Shown here: piece after piece, positions 49,027 through 62,520 of the stretch
Layout of the letters: every line of letters begins with the position of its first letter
Numbering within the stretch: position 1 is the first letter of the stretch
Source of the DNA: Linepithema humile
Taxonomy: Eukaryota > Arthropoda > Insecta > Hymenoptera > Formicidae
DNA: 64,000 bases
NCBI RefSeq assembly: GCF_040581485.1
Contig: NC_090132.1
Location: 18,595,411-18,659,410, forward strand
Direction: 5' to 3'
Notes under the pieces: model-generated
What the model saw: the letters and a program-made list of their open reading frames with translations, nothing else
What the model was told of the DNA's origin: nothing
Database searches by the model: none
Translations under genes and position numbers: made by a program

Positions 49027-51578
49027 TCAACTATCTTTTATCACAGCGAATGAGTAACCTGCGCCAGCACCGACGAGGACGCCAATAGATTTATTTGAAA
49101 GCAGCACAAATTCCGGCTTCAAAACGTTCTTCACGTTTCCGTTACCACAGTTTCCATGCTCATTCCAGCCCCAGCATAATATCGTCCCATTATCTAATAT
49201 TAAATTATTATACATTATAAATGCACACCAAAAAATATTTCTTTTAATATTTAACCACATTACATTCTTTAAAATATATATTTCTAAAGCTTCAAAAAAC
49301 TCATCTATTTTTTTTTTTTGTTTAATAAGAGGAAAAACAAGAGTGTGTGTCTTAATTGTAAAACCAATTATTCGACATGTATTATCTTCTATTTTTAGTA
49401 TACGCAATTGAAAAAGTATTTGCGTTTATATTTATTGTATCTACTAATTTACCCGCTAAGGCAACGTTGTGTTCTGATCCAACCGAAAGTTGAGTGATTT
49501 TTGGGATTCCTTCAATACACTGAAGTCTTTCTTCTATGGATATTTCATTTTGTGAATTCGATAAAGGGCGGCCCAACTGACCATAATCATTTCTCCCCCA
49601 TGAAAAAACAGTACCATCTAAAATCATACAGTACGTTTAACATATTGTGTGTGTGTGTGTGTATATATATTTTATATTAATTATAAAGCAAATTCAGTTC
49701 AATTACTGCTCAAGATATTGATGTGACTCCATCCTGTGTGGATTTGTATTGGCGCTTTAAGTCGCGCATCGGAAAACGGAATACACTTAGGTTGCGATAA
49801 TCGCATTTTAGAAGATGTTTTGGGATAGAAACCCAATTGCCCATGCTTGTTATCACCAAAAACATATGTATTGTAAGTATTCTTTTGATTTTTTGTTACG
49901 ACGATAGTATAATATGGACCGCATGCCATGTTTTCTATGTTTCCCTGAATTGACAATTCTGGAACTGTTAATACTCTCCATTGATTCTTTCAATTAAATG
50001 GAAATATTTTTATTTCCTTATTGTATAATGCTATTCAATAAGCTAGCTACCAACAATATAAATTGCGAAGAATGCAATATATAATAGACAATAAAACCGA
50101 GAAATAAATATATAATAAAAATAAATAAAAAAATATGTTAAAAAATTGTTTAAAAAAACATTTGCGTAGTTTTTTAACGCTTTGTCCTTATTAAATTTTT
50201 AGAATTCCTTAATTTGCATATTTTTTATAGAATAAAAATGTCATACCTTTGGTAAATGTACTTAGAAGAGTATAAGGCTCCATAGTTTCTGAATTAATTA
50301 AACCCAATTGTCCTCTGTTATTTGCTCCGCAGATATAAAGCTCATGATTTTCCGTCACTACGGCGGTATGTCGCAACCCCATCGAAACATGTTTGATCTT
50401 TTCATTGATCAAGATTCTGCGGGGATACGATATAGAAGAAAAAACTGCAGGATCTAAACCCAATTGTCCATAACGATTAGAGCCCCATACGTATAACTCG
50501 CCGTCCTTCGTTAACGCTGCAGAACTATCCCATCCACAGCATACATCAGTCACTACTTGATGCTCAAGAGCGCATATTCTTTGAAATGTTAAAATGTTTC
50601 TCTGCTTAATGTTATTGTGTCCAGTTTGTCCCTTGTCGTTCAACCCACAAGAATAAACGCGTCCGTCAGAATCCAAAATCAGTGTGTGTCCAGCACCACC
50701 AACAATTTTTTTTATAGCTTCAGGTCTTAAGGAACATTTTGATAAATCGACTTTGTTGCCTAAGATGCTTTGCTCCGATAATACACCTTGCCCTAATTGG
50801 CCATGGGAATTTGCACCCTGCAAAAGAAGTTCGTAAGATTAGTTTGGGATTTTGAAAGGCGCTAAAGACTTATACAATTTTATAAGTTTGTTCTAAATTT
50901 TTTACAAATTTATTGTCTTAATTTATTTAATCATAAAATGTTGAAAATTGACTGTACAGTTTATTTTTTATATTTCAATTCTATATCAAAGAAGCATTTA
51001 TTTTGGATATGTTTCATACATATCGTTTTTTTTTTATTTTAAGATTATAAAATTTCAAATCAAACTTTCAAACTTCAAAATATCATCCATATATTGACCA
51101 AAAATAAAAATATATAACATTCAAAATAATCAATTTTAAATCAAAGGTGGATTTACAGTTTAGAATTGCACATATATTGGTAGCTAGAGTAAAAAATCTA
51201 TACTTTATTTTTAAAAATACAAGTAAATAACGATATTCGTTTATATGAAGAGTTTGAAGGAACATACATAAAAACTAAGAATTTTAGATATATTTGAATT
51301 TTATGAGGTTAACAAGCCCAAATATACCTCTAGTAATGTCCAGGGAATCGCTCCTCTATTTGTCTTATATATGTATAAAGTATTATAATTATCAACTTCT
51401 GATTTGAACTTTAACAACAAAAATTGGTAATGCATATCTACTTGTATATATTAGATTCGATTTGATCATTGCATGCAATATATAAACATACTTTGAAAAC
51501 AATCAGTTTTTTTATAAATAAAAAATTTGAACATGTACACAGTTGTCTTACCCATGAAATCAAATAATATGTAGACAT
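49027..51578 (-). CDS. SERGEF: Secretion-regulating guanine nucleotide exchange factor (RCC1 repeats)
   Basis: RCC1-like beta-propeller protein of the DelGEF family, linked in mammals to the exocyst and secretion. Five exons (51578-51552, 50817-50247, 49973-49707, 49617-49453, 49193-49027) join to 398 residues. Exon 1 is only nine codons (MSTYYLISW) and supplies the Trp that begins the first repeat, W|GANSHGQLG. Further repeats show YSCGLNDKGQTG, YVWGSNRYGQLG, YICGANNRGQLG, VFGDNKHGQLG, FSWGRNDYGQLG and CWGWNEHGNCG, the last being characteristic of SERGEF. The start of exon 3 has a weak acceptor and may be off by a few bases; all other joins are firm. Divergent from CDC23. Confidence 0.9.
49646..49670. 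repeat. GT/TA microsatellite
   Basis: TGTGTGTGTGTGTGTG followed by TATATATA, in a SERGEF intron. Confidence 0.75.
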
Positions 51579-52156
51579 AACCAGATAATGTTCTCTATTG
51601 TGTTTTTTTTTTTAGGATTCAGAATAAACGTTTTATTTCTTTTTCTTGTTGTACTAATTTTTGGATTTCTACGTTTCACGTTAAAACACACAGTACTGTA
51701 TATTTTTAGATTTCTCTATTTACACAATCATTATCATGGACAAAATATTGCAATACTGACAACCTTACGAAAATTACATGGATGCAATAAGGCTGCTATA
51801 CATGAATTAATTTAAGTGCAAAAGCATAACATCAGCATTATAATTGACAAAATTTCTATTAAATAATGCTATCACGTTATTTAGTAATCTTTATATTGAA
51901 AATTTTTCAGTTCTATGTTTATATTATGTTAATGTGTGTAAATAATTTCATGTATAGCAGCCTTAATATGCATCAAATTTTTTGTTGGCAACGCTCATAT
52001 ATATATAACGTGAATGTGATGTGATGATGATATTGTAAACAAAACGTGTAGCGGCACATTAATTAAACAAAACTTTATTCCTAGAAATTTGTAATATTAT
52101 GTGAAATACAATTGTTCTAAGAAATAACGTGACATAGAAATATTGAGAGGAGCAAA
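51579..52156. promoter_or_regulatory. Divergent promoter region of SERGEF and CDC23
   Basis: 578 bases between opposite start codons. It contains a long inverted repeat (arms 51780-51813 and 51941-51974) and a 75-codon open frame on the plus strand (51588-51815) that starts with a hydrophobic stretch. That frame has no recognisable relatives and overlaps the repeat arm, so it is more likely accidental. Confidence 0.45.
51780..51974. mobile_element. Inverted-repeat element in the SERGEF-CDC23 promoter
   Basis: GATGCAATAAGGCTGCTATA plus CATGAATTAATTT is mirrored by AAATAATTTCATGTATAGCAGCCTTAATATGCATC. The arms are about 34 bases with a few mismatches, and 127 bases separate them. Either a small MITE or a hairpin-forming regulatory sequence. 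Confidence 0.6.
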
Positions 52157-54334
52157 ATGCAAGAATCTGTAAAGTTTAATTTGAAAGAGGCTAAATCGGA
52201 TCTTCTACATGCAATAAATGAATGTTCTCAGCGCGGTTTATTGAATACTACTAAGTGGTATGCATATTTTTGCCCAAATAAACGTATTACTCATCTTTTA
52301 CACGTTTTCGGATAATTTTGGGATTTAATGTACATATGTTCTAGGTTAGCAGAATTAAACTACTCCTTAAAAAATATAAAACTGGATGTACATGATTTAA
52401 CTGCAGATATCAAGTCAGAGATATGCGAGGAAGAGGATATTTATGTTTTATCTAAAACTTACTTTGACTTGAAGGAGTATGACAGAGCAGCTTATTTCAC
52501 AAAGGATTGTGCAACTCCAAAAGTTAGATTTTTACATTTGTATTCGCGTTACTTATCAGGGGAGAAGAAAAAAATAGATGATATGACAGATGTGCCACCA
52601 GATCCTTTGAAGAATGATAATTTAAAACTGCTTTGTGCTGATCTAAGAAAAGACCATTTGGCATCAAAGTTAGATGGCTTCGGGTTATATCTTTTTGGTG
52701 TGACTTTAAAGAAATTGCAACTTATGAGAGAGGCGATAGATGTTTTAGTAGAATCTATACATAAGGAACCCATGCATTGGGGCGCATGGTTAGAATTGGC
52801 TGCATTAATCACAGATAGGGAAAAACTAGAGAGTCTATGTTTGCCGAATCATTGGATGAAATATTTCTTTATGGCACATATGTATTTAGAACTACAGCTT
52901 ATAGATGAAGGTTTAGCATTATACTGTCAATTGCAGTCAATGGGTTTTCAGAAAAATTGTTATGTACTAGCGCAAACTGCAATTGCAACACATTATAGAA
53001 GAGGTAAGTTAAAAAATCTAATGTAGATTTACAAAAATTAATTTTCTATCTATTTCAGATGTTGATAATGCTATAGAAACCTTTAAAAAAATAATAGAAG
53101 AAGATCCTTATTGCCTTGATAATATGGATACATATTCAAATCTCCTTTATGTAAAAGAGATGAAAGTTGAATTGGCATATTTGGCACATAGAGCTACTGA
53201 TATAGATAAATATAGATTAGAAACTTGTTGTATAGTAGGTGAGTATTAATTACATCTTTGTAAGAAGATATAAATGTATCAATATTGTAGTTAAAAAAAT
53301 ATATATATGATAAAAATCAATATCTTTTTTAGGAAATTATTACAGTTTAAGAGCCGATCATCCAAAAGCAGTGATGTATTTCCATAGAGCATTAAAAATA
53401 AATCCGCAGTATTTGTCGGGTTGGACGTTACTAGGTCATGAATTTATGGAAATGAAGAATACCAATGGTGCCATCCATAGCTATAGACAGGCAATTGGTA
53501 AAATTTTTAAATGTTTTCTCTTCGCATCAGTAATATATGTATACTTTTTCTATATTAATTTCCACGTTAATTTCTCAGAGGTAAATAGACGGGATTATAG
53601 AGCATGGTATGGTTTGGGTCAGACATACGAGATCTTGAAAATGCCGTTTTACGGACTTTATTATTACAAACAAGCTCAGGTTTTAAGACCTCATGATAGC
53701 AGAATGATTCTAGCTTTGGGTGAAGCATATGAGAAGCAGGATAAAATTCAAGATGCACTCAAATGTTATTACAAGGCATGCAACGTGGGTGATATAGAAG
53801 GAATGGCGCTCTTCAAGTTAGCAACGTACGTATCAAACATGTGGTACTAAAAATCACATATATTGTCTACTAAAATTCTACTTTTATATAGATTATATGA
53901 AAAATTAGGAGAAGACGAACAAGCAGTGGGAGCTTACACAGATTTTGTAGCAGATGAATTTCGAAATATTGATAAATCGGACTTGATTCACGCGTACAAA
54001 TATCTCATACACTATCATATAAAGAGGGAACACTTGGATCAAGCTAATCACTTTGCACAAAAATGCCTTCAATTTGACGAAACCAAAGAGGAAGCTTGGG
54101 GATTATTAAGAACAATTACAGAGAAAAGAACCATCAGATTAGGAGAAACTTTCATGATGGTAAATAAAAATTTTTTTTTCACAGTAGTCGGCAAACTGAT
54201 GCAAATTTTATTAATTATTTTAGGTGGATGATATGAATGAAACAGATCCTGTAATGGAGCAAAGAGCGCAAGCGGATGCAACACCTGGAAGTCAACTATC
54301 ACCAATGAATCTTTCATCTACACCTACGCCGTAA
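52157..54334 (+). CDS. CDC23: Anaphase-promoting complex subunit 8
   Basis: TPR scaffold subunit of the APC/C ubiquitin ligase, needed to leave mitosis. Seven exons (52157-52257, 52345-53003, 53059-53238, 53333-53497, 53579-53825, 53892-54159, 54224-54334) join in phase to 576 residues. The N-terminal APC8 domain (about 10-250, with YVLSKTYFDLKEYDRAAYF) precedes a run of TPR repeats. These include GNYYSLRADHPKAVMYFHRA, LGHEFMEMKNTNGAIHSYRQ, WYGLGQTYEILKMPFYGLYY and LGEAYEKQDKIQDALKCYYK. The C-terminus is a short Ser/Thr/Pro tail, probably phosphorylated. Length agrees with animal CDC23. Convergent with the mitotic kinesin-5 gene downstream. Confidence 0.96.
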
Positions 54335-54902
54335 AAAAAAATATTCATACACTGTCTCGCAATTTTAACACTTGTAATTTGTATATAAAAATCAAGTATT
54401 CAATATTGTATTATATATTTTTGTAATATTAATGTATTTTTTCCTAAGACATAATGTAAGAAAAATATAATGCTTGCTTTTCCAGAATTTTGAGCACAAA
54501 TGTATATAAAATTATCATCAGTTATACGCATAGTCAAATACAAATTGGGATAATTATACAAAATATAAAATTAATATTAAATTAATATATGTCGATATAT
54601 TGAGAGAGACGCTTTATTTTATGTTTATAGCGTAATGGAACAGATTTTTAATAAACGTTTCTTATCAATTTATTTTTATTGATTATATTTTGTCATTGTA
54701 TTAAAAATATGTTTTTGCTATTTCGTAGTATGTATAAACTTAAATTAATTTCTATCGTTATAAAATGCAATCGATTACCACATGAAACATTAATTCGCAT
54801 TCGGATATTGTTTCTTGGGCGTGTTGTTATTTATCAATGTTCCCTGTAAAAGCATAATACGTATTTAATTAAATATCTGCATATCATTGCTTTTACATAT
54901 TT
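54335..54902. other. Shared 3' region of CDC23 and kinesin-5
   Basis: AT-rich, no gene seen; holds the 3' untranslated regions of two convergent genes. Confidence 0.55.
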
Positions 54903-57900
54903 TTAATTATTGTTATAATTTATTTTTTGAAAATTATTCAATAAATCGATGTTTATATTTACTTCGTCATCAGATTTATCAAGATGATTTCTTGTTTCTC
55001 TGAATCTCTGAATGATTCGTTCGTGTGGGGATGTTGCGACAAGTTGTCGTGGATAATGATAGTCTTTTCTTGCAGGTGTTAAGCCTAGAAAAAAACAATA
55101 AGTTAATTTAGCTCTATGAAACATTTACAGTACTACTTATATATATTCTATTCTCAGCTATATTTATGTATGTTATATTTTTTCTATTATCTACTCTTAT
55201 GTATATTTTATTTTATATATTAACCATTTTTAGCTATATTAAACATTTTCAGAAATAAAAATCGAAGATTTACCTGTTGGTGTGTCACGCCGTAGGTCCT
55301 CGAGAAGGAATTTTCCAATTCTTTCTTGCATCGAATGCAATTGCGTAGTTGTTTTTCCATTCCAATCAGATAAATTTTCCTCCTGATTTCTGATTTTGTC
55401 ACTTTGTTCTGTGGATAGTTGTAGATTTTTCTTTTTAAATTCTTCCACAAGTTTTTTATGATCTTCACTTCCTTGTATCATTATGTCATAGATATTCTAT
55501 AAAATAAATTATTAAGTATACTATACATATATATCTATATATCTATACATATATGTATTTCAAAACAGTAATTTTAATAATATATAACAGAAATTTACTT
55601 TGACTGATTCAACAGCAAAAGAATTATTTTCTTTGAACTTTTGCTGCATTTGCTTTGTATTATCTTCGATGTATTGTATGTTTAGCTCTAATACGTCGCA
55701 ATGAGATTTTAAGTCAGTTTCAAGTTCATCGATCAAATTATGGCTTTGTGTTCCAATCTGTTCAGCTATCGTCCAATTCTATTAAAACAGAAAAATTAAC
55801 ATATATTATTCTTTGTATTTTTCACGGTATTTAATCATTTGACAATTAATAGAAAGTTAATATTACCTTTTCCATGCCAGATCCAACATCATTTTTCAAT
55901 ATATCTATATCACTCTGAATTTTCTGTCGCAGTTCCTCATTTCTTGCAACATTTTGGTTGCAATTCTCGAGAACATTGTTACTTGTACTGTCACAAACTT
56001 CACTAACGTGATTTAAAGTAGTGTATGCGGTAGAATAATTCTCAGTTACGTTTTCATTCAACTTTTTATATTGTAACCATAGATCTTCGAATGACTATTC
56101 AAAATAAATACAATATTATATAATATAAATACAAATATTAAATAAAAATAAGGAAGGCATATAATTTGTAAGTAATATTAAAATTAAAAAAATTTTTTAA
56201 TACTAATTTAATAAAATAAAAAAAATAGCATTAGAATTAATATTGAATCATGACTATACCTTCTTGAATTGTTCTTGTTCCTTCATTACTTTACTATCAC
56301 CTTCACAAACAGCTTGCACATTCTGTTTTATTTCAGTTATAGTTTTATACAAATTATCACGTTCTTGTATTCTATGGTCACGAAGTTGTCTTATTGATTG
56401 ATTTGTGTATGTTGATATCTTATCAAACTTCTGAGATACATCTTCATTTAAGCAACGTAAATTCTTTACAATTTCCGAAATATTAACGTGTACTAAATCA
56501 TGTATTTTTGATGTTATTTGTACGGACATGTCATTCAAAAATTTACATTCACGTTTAGTCAAGTCAGTTGAATGCTCCATTTCTGTATACAACCATTGTT
56601 GATATTCTTTGTGCTAAAAAATAAAGAAATTTGTTATTTGTTTCATTATTGATTTTTTTCATATATATGCGAAAAACTCACCCAGTCATTTATATTCTTT
56701 GTAAATTCATCTATTACTAACTTTTCTTTATTAACAATATTATTTGACATATAATCGATCATTGAACATGTATCCTTTTTAAATAATTCCATTCGTGTAT
56801 CTATAATAAAAATAAAATATATATTTCACGATCTATCCAAGTGTATACTACATAATTTTTACTTACCATTGTCATTTTTAAGAGAAGTATAAAATTGCAA
56901 ACATTCCTGTGTGCGAGTTGCAACATTATTTTCCACATCTTGAAACTGTTTTGCAATGTTACTTCGGAATTGATGACTAAGATGTTCATTTTCCTGTTCT
57001 AGTTGTCTATAGAGATATATTTTAAATGCATTTTAAAATGGTTGTAATTATAAAATAATATAGTAACGTCTTTATTATAAATTATAAAATATAAAATGAT
57101 ATAAAATGAAATGCAATCTACCTCTTATGAGAAATTTTATCGTGAAGCTTATTTACATCAGTTGTTGCTGTATCAGCAATATTCAACAGCGTTTGCGCTT
57201 GTGACAAAAGTTGCTTCTCTGTAGATGCGTGTTTTTCCACTAAATGACATTGTTCTTCTTTTTCACGTTCTGTCATTTGTAAAAGTACAGTAGTTGATTG
57301 TAAAGCATGAACAGTAGTTTCTAATTCTTCCTTGGTTTCATGTAAGTGAGTAGTCTGCTCTATATGCTTTGCTTGTAATTCATTGAATATTTGCTAATTG
57401 AAAATAAAAGGTTTAGAATAGTATAAATTATTACAATTACATTATATTATAAATGTATGTAAATTAATGACAGTATATGTACCTCCTTGGACTCCATAGT
57501 TTCTTTAAGTACTCTAATAAAATTGATTTTTTCTTCAATTTCCTTAGTTTGGTTTTCGATCAACGCTTGTATTTCATTATAATTTTCTTGTGCCAAATAT
57601 ACACCATTCCGTTCACGCGCTGCTAATAAATCTCTTCTAAGTCTCTCAATTTCTTCTGTATATTCCTTAAGTAATGCTTTTTTAGATAGTTTTTGATTGA
57701 TTTCTGGACGATTAGTGATATGTTTGGCACGATGAGCATAATCTAGTGTCGATAATGTTTCTTCAAGATTTATGCTTGCTGGAGATACTGTTGCAATAAT
57801 TGACGTTTTTGTACGTCCACCTAACGATTCTTGCAGAAGTCTTGTTAGTTTTGATTCTCTGTAAACGACATAAAATAATAGTTAATTTTTATTTGATTAT

Positions 57901-60190
57901 AAGATTTTTTAGTTATATTTTTGTTTATAAAATTATATTCCTATGTAAATTTCCATTACCGATATGGTATGTGAGGTGCTCTCTCAACAAGTGATGTTAT
58001 AACTCGTCCAAGAGTTAATAATGATTGATTGATACTTCCAGCTTCTCTTGCTCTCCTGTCAACTGCGCCAGATCTTCCAACATTTTCACTTCCAGCTAAA
58101 TCCACTAAATTTAATTTTCCAGTTTTTAGAAGTTCTTCTCCATCCACATTATTTTCTTTTATATGAATAGTAATTGAAAATACTGTATGGGAACGACTAA
58201 AATAAAAAAATATTATAAGTAGTACAGAATCAATTTCAAAAAATCAATGATTAGAATATAACTTTATAATTGAAGATAACAACCTTGAATGAGCATTCAT
58301 TAAAGTTGCAGCTGTTTGTCTTTTTTCTGATCCCTTTTCTAAGATCTTGTAAACTTCATTTTTATTGTGTACAGTTACTTCTTCTAATCCATGAATAATC
58401 ACAGAACCTTTTTTTGTAGAATCTTCATATAGCCTATAATCATGAATATAATAATATTTAAGTTGAAATGTAAAAGAGTAAAAAGTGCCAATGCCAGTTC
58501 ATGCAAAAACATGTATTGAAATGAAATGAATAAATGTTTCAGCCTGTCATCAGGTCTTCTTCGGTGTCAATAATAATATTTAAATAAATGCAATTTTTTC
58601 AAAATACATAAACGCACGCAATTTTACAGCATATAATATTAACAGATTGTTAGATAGGCTGCACGAAAACGGTAATAAACGAAATCAAACATTTTGCATA
58701 CCGAAGAAGGCCTAATGACAGACTGAAACATTTGTTTATTTCATTTCAATACATGTTTTTGCACAAACAATTAACATTAACTCTTTTTGCTTCTTTAGAT
58801 TTCAATTTTTATATTTAATTATTGAAGCCTTTATAATATCCATCTTATTATTATAAGAATACAGTAATACATTACCTTATTTTGGATGCATCATCATTAG
58901 GTGACAGCAAATCAAATAATTCTTCATTATACAATTCGAGAAAACTCACTCGTATTGTATATTCTTGTGATTCCAACAAACGTAACTCATCAAATAAATG
59001 ACTTAATGCACGTGGTATAATTCCAGCTGTTGTATCCTATATGTATATATAAAGTTAAACAAGCACATATATCTAATGTTGCAAATATATATATATATAT
59101 GACACATTGTGTAATAAGTTCTTAAATATACTTCTTTAAATATACTCTAATAAAATTTTTTTATTTTATACATTTGTATTTTAAATGCATTTTAAAATGA
59201 TTGTAATTATAAAATAATATAGTAACGTCTTTATTATAAATTATAAAACGTACTATCATTTGCATTTTTCAATCTTATTCATAACTTGATATTCAAGACT
59301 GCTCTTAATTGTTTTTCTTGTACAAATAAATATTAAAACTGTCATGCTAAAACTATATATATTACTAAGCCATATATATTTTCTTATGTATGTTATATTT
59401 ACTATGACAACAAATATTATTTTATAGAATGTAACTCACACTTTGCCAATGCATTTTTGGGTCATTGCTAAAACCTTCCATGGTGAATGTTTTCCCAGTT
59501 CCAGTTTGTCCATAAGCAAAAACTGTACAATTATATCCAGCCAATACTTCCTCAAGTAATGGGCTAACAACTGCATTATATACATCTATCTATAAAATAT
59601 AAATATATTATTTTTTTCTAAATGATATATTAAGTGTTGTAATTTTAATCTTTTATTTAAAAAATGTTAATCTCTACCTGCTTTGAAGAAGGTCCAAATA
59701 CTTTATCAAATGTAAATTTTTTCGTATGATTGCCTTGTATTTTTTCATGTACTATTACTTCTTTATTAGATGGTAATTCCAATACTGAGCTTGATTTTCC
59801 AATTTTCTCAAAGTTATTTATTGGCCTATTAAAAAAGAAATTGTTGAAAAAGAAACAAAATACTATAAAGAAAATCATAAGTTATTAAAATTATTGAAAT
59901 AGAGATTAATATTATATAATATATATATATATATATAATTTGTGTTTATACATAACTAGTTATTCATATAATTTTTATTTATATACAATAAAAAAATTAA
60001 GCTTTATATATAAAAGAAATAAAAGATTAGATAAGAAGATTTAATATATTTCTCAAAATGCGTTAAAATTCAATATCTTTTTTTAAAAAAGTAAAATAAC
60101 ATCTCAAATAATTATTGTCGCTTACCTGACACGCACAAAAACTTGTATATGCTGATTTTTATCCTTCTTTAAATTGCGCATATCACTCAT
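54903..60190 (-). CDS. Klp61F: Kinesin-5 (Eg5/Klp61F/KIF11), bipolar spindle motor
   Basis: Plus-end-directed homotetrameric motor that slides antiparallel microtubules and keeps spindle poles apart. Fifteen exons (60190-60126, 59825-59678, 59589-59440, 59036-58876, 58433-58284, 58196-57960, 57858-57483, 57393-57122, 57006-56867, 56800-56682, 56613-56260, 56094-55867, 55778-55599, 55496-55274, 55084-54903) join in phase to 994 residues. The motor domain has the P-loop GQTGTGKT (98-105), the switch I motif SSRSHTVFS and the switch II motif NLVDLAGSE. A neck and a long coiled-coil stalk follow. The tail has a BimC box, GLTPARKDYHYPR, whose Thr937 is the expected Cdk1 site for spindle loading. 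One intron carries a 262-base inverted-repeat element. Confidence 0.97.
57018..57090. repeat. Intronic repeat, copy A
   Basis: About 73 bases (beginning ATTTTAAATGCATTTTAAAA) nearly identical to 59177-59248 in another intron of the same kinesin gene. It fills most of the 115-base intron it sits in. Confidence 0.75.
58502..58763. mobile_element. 262-base MITE in a kinesin-5 intron
   Basis: The termini are TGCAAAAACATGTATTGAAA and its reverse complement. Similarity extends about 64 bases inward, through ATGTTTCAGCCTGTCATCAG against CTAATGACAGACTGAAACAT, to CTTCTTCGGT. The interior is AT-rich and non-coding. No clear target-site duplication beyond a possible CA. Confidence 0.82.
59177..59248. 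repeat. Intronic repeat, copy B
   Basis: Second copy of the repeat at 57018-57090, in the same orientation, in the intron between exons 3 and 4 of the kinesin gene. It includes ATAGTAACGTCTTTATTATA. Confidence 0.75.
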
Positions 60191-60930
60191 TTTGGATGAT
60201 TTCTTGTAATTCACTAATTTTTATTATAACACAGCTAGACACAGTTACAATATATGATTTTACTTTTATAAACGACAGCGCGTTCTATCTCGTATTCATT
60301 TACTGTTTATAAACGTTACACGACTGAAGTTAGGTCACAGTATCCGTTGAAGAATTTAAATCGAGATGTTTCGCGTGATCGCCACTAGATGATGAAATAC
60401 GTCATTTCAATCAGCCAATCGGAATAGAAGATAGTGCTGCTGTATATTCATGTAAACCATGCATAAATTTTAAATCTGTTTATTTTATGGCGTTTTCGAC
60501 TGGGATGCATCATTGAGCTTTATAATATACTGGAACGAGTTTTGGTCATCATATTACTAAAAACTACTGCAACGGTTGGTTATTTTTAGTCACGTGAGGT
60601 CTTCTAACGCTGAAATTGAACGTCGAGCAACAGCGTGAAAAGGCACCTTTATAGAATTCAATGCGATGCATCAGCATTATGGCAGTGTCTAGTAACTTTT
60701 AACTAGTGGCTAGTCACTATACGTCAAACGTAGTGGTTGGTCACATGACGCTGCTACATTAGAGGAAAGAGGAGAGCAAACCAATCGAACACAGAAAACT
60801 GAAAAAGAACGCACCATTCGAAAACGCTATTTGATTTGCATTTTACTTTTTTATTCTTATACATAATATCTTAAAGCTATTTTCTTCTTAGATACATCAG
60901 TAAATGCAATTTTATTTAAGTACAAAATAA
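60191..60930. promoter_or_regulatory. Kinesin-5 promoter region and REXO2 3' flank
   Basis: About 740 bases, GC-richer than its surroundings between 60280 and 60800. No gene seen. It presumably holds the kinesin-5 promoter, since its ATG is at 60190 on the minus strand. Confidence 0.45.
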
Positions 60931-62152
60931 TTATAAATTAAATATATGTGTTTGATAATATGCTAACTCAGCGATGCTTTCTTTTATATCATCTAAAGCT
61001 CTGTGTTTTAATGCCTTTCGTGGTGTAGATCTATATACACTTCGATTCCATCTTCTGAAAATAGTAAAAATTTACTTGTATAACCATTACTTTATTATAA
61101 TCTTAAATATTTATTGCACAATAAATTGCTACTAATTTTGTTTATATTTTGCAAAAACGTAACATTAGCATTACTGTTTATTTCTAAGGAAGAAGAAATT
61201 GATTATACCTGGTAAGTTCCTTGATTGTACTAACATCGATAATTCTGTAGTGTAGGTAATTATTAATTAATGGCATATATTTATACAAGAACAAACGATC
61301 CATATAAACTGAATTTCCTGCCAATGGACATACACCTTTAGGAATATACTTTTCTAAAAATTTGAGTACTAATTTTTCAGCATCTTCCAATGATAATGTA
61401 CTTAAGCGAGATTCATTGGTTAATCCAGTCTAAAATTGTGTATATATAGATATATATAATTATAACTGATATATCAATTCATAAATGAAAAAAATATCTA
61501 GAAAATATTTATATCAATCACATAAAGTAAAATTGACAAGATTACCTTTTCATGGTGTTCTTTAGACCATGAATCCATATTATTTAATATCGTATCCGAT
61601 TGATGTATTATAATATTTAATTCTTCACTAATAATCTTTAATGTCATATCTGTTACAACACAAGCAATTTCTAATATATGATGTTTCTCTATATCAAGCC
61701 CAGTCATCTGTAAAAATATATCAGAATTAATTTACATTTTAAAATCACAGTGGCCAAACATTTAAAAGTTAATTACTATTGAAAATATAAGTATTTCTAC
61801 ATCAAAATCAAATGTTTCTTATGTTTTTCTCAACCAATGTCCAACCACATATTAACAAAACAGTTATTATATTATTTAATATTTATAAATATGAAATCTA
61901 AAAAATCTATATTATATCATGCATATCTGACATTATTTGCAAATATTTGACAAATTATCAATTATAATTTTGGTTTTATTTCTGTCAAGTAAATTTTAAT
62001 CTTTATTATATATACAAAAATATGAGATTATTATTTTGATAGAAAAAATTATATTTTTAGTAATGATTAATTCATAAATGTCTGATCAACTAAGATATTT
62101 ACTTTACCTCCATATCAATCCAAACAATATGATTATTACTGTTAGATGTCAT
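60931..62152 (-). CDS. REXO2: Oligoribonuclease (3'-5' exonuclease for short RNAs)
   Basis: DEDDh exonuclease that degrades very short RNAs (nanoRNAs), in mitochondria and cytosol of animals. Four exons (62152-62108, 61707-61546, 61429-61209, 61054-60931) join in phase to 183 residues. Motifs: VWIDMEMTGLD (catalytic Asp and Glu), CPLAGNSVYMDRLFLYKYMP, HYRIIDVST, and HRALDDI (last Asp, with the preceding His). The N-terminus MTSNSNNH is short and is not a mitochondrial targeting sequence. The frame stays open for 13 codons above the ATG, back to an acceptor at 62191, and a possible upstream exon ends near 62746. That exon has a stop in the matching frame, so it is probably untranslated. The length matches cytosolic forms. 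Confidence 0.94.
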
Positions 62153-62474
62153 TCTGTTATCCACAATGTTTAAAAATGATATAACATGAACCTAAATAAA
62201 ATTTACATAAAATTAATCATATAAATTATATGAATAAAATAATTTTAAGAAAAATTAATATATCTTTGCACTCAGTTTTGTATAATATTTAAATTATACG
62301 TCTTAAGCCTGCGGTATATAGTACTATTTTTCGTATTATAACTAATGATGGAATTCAAACTATCTCAAATCATCTTAAGTTAAAGATTGAAAGCCAAAAA
62401 GTCTCAACGTATTTTACAAAACTGTTATTGAAAGTCTTGAATGCTTGAATATGTTGGATATTTTGAATAATATA

Positions 62475-62520
62475 CACATACATATACATACATACATATA
62501 CATATACATACATATATACA
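62475..62520. repeat. CATATACA microsatellite
   Basis: Repeats of ACATACATATACATA type over about 45 bases. Confidence 0.75.
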
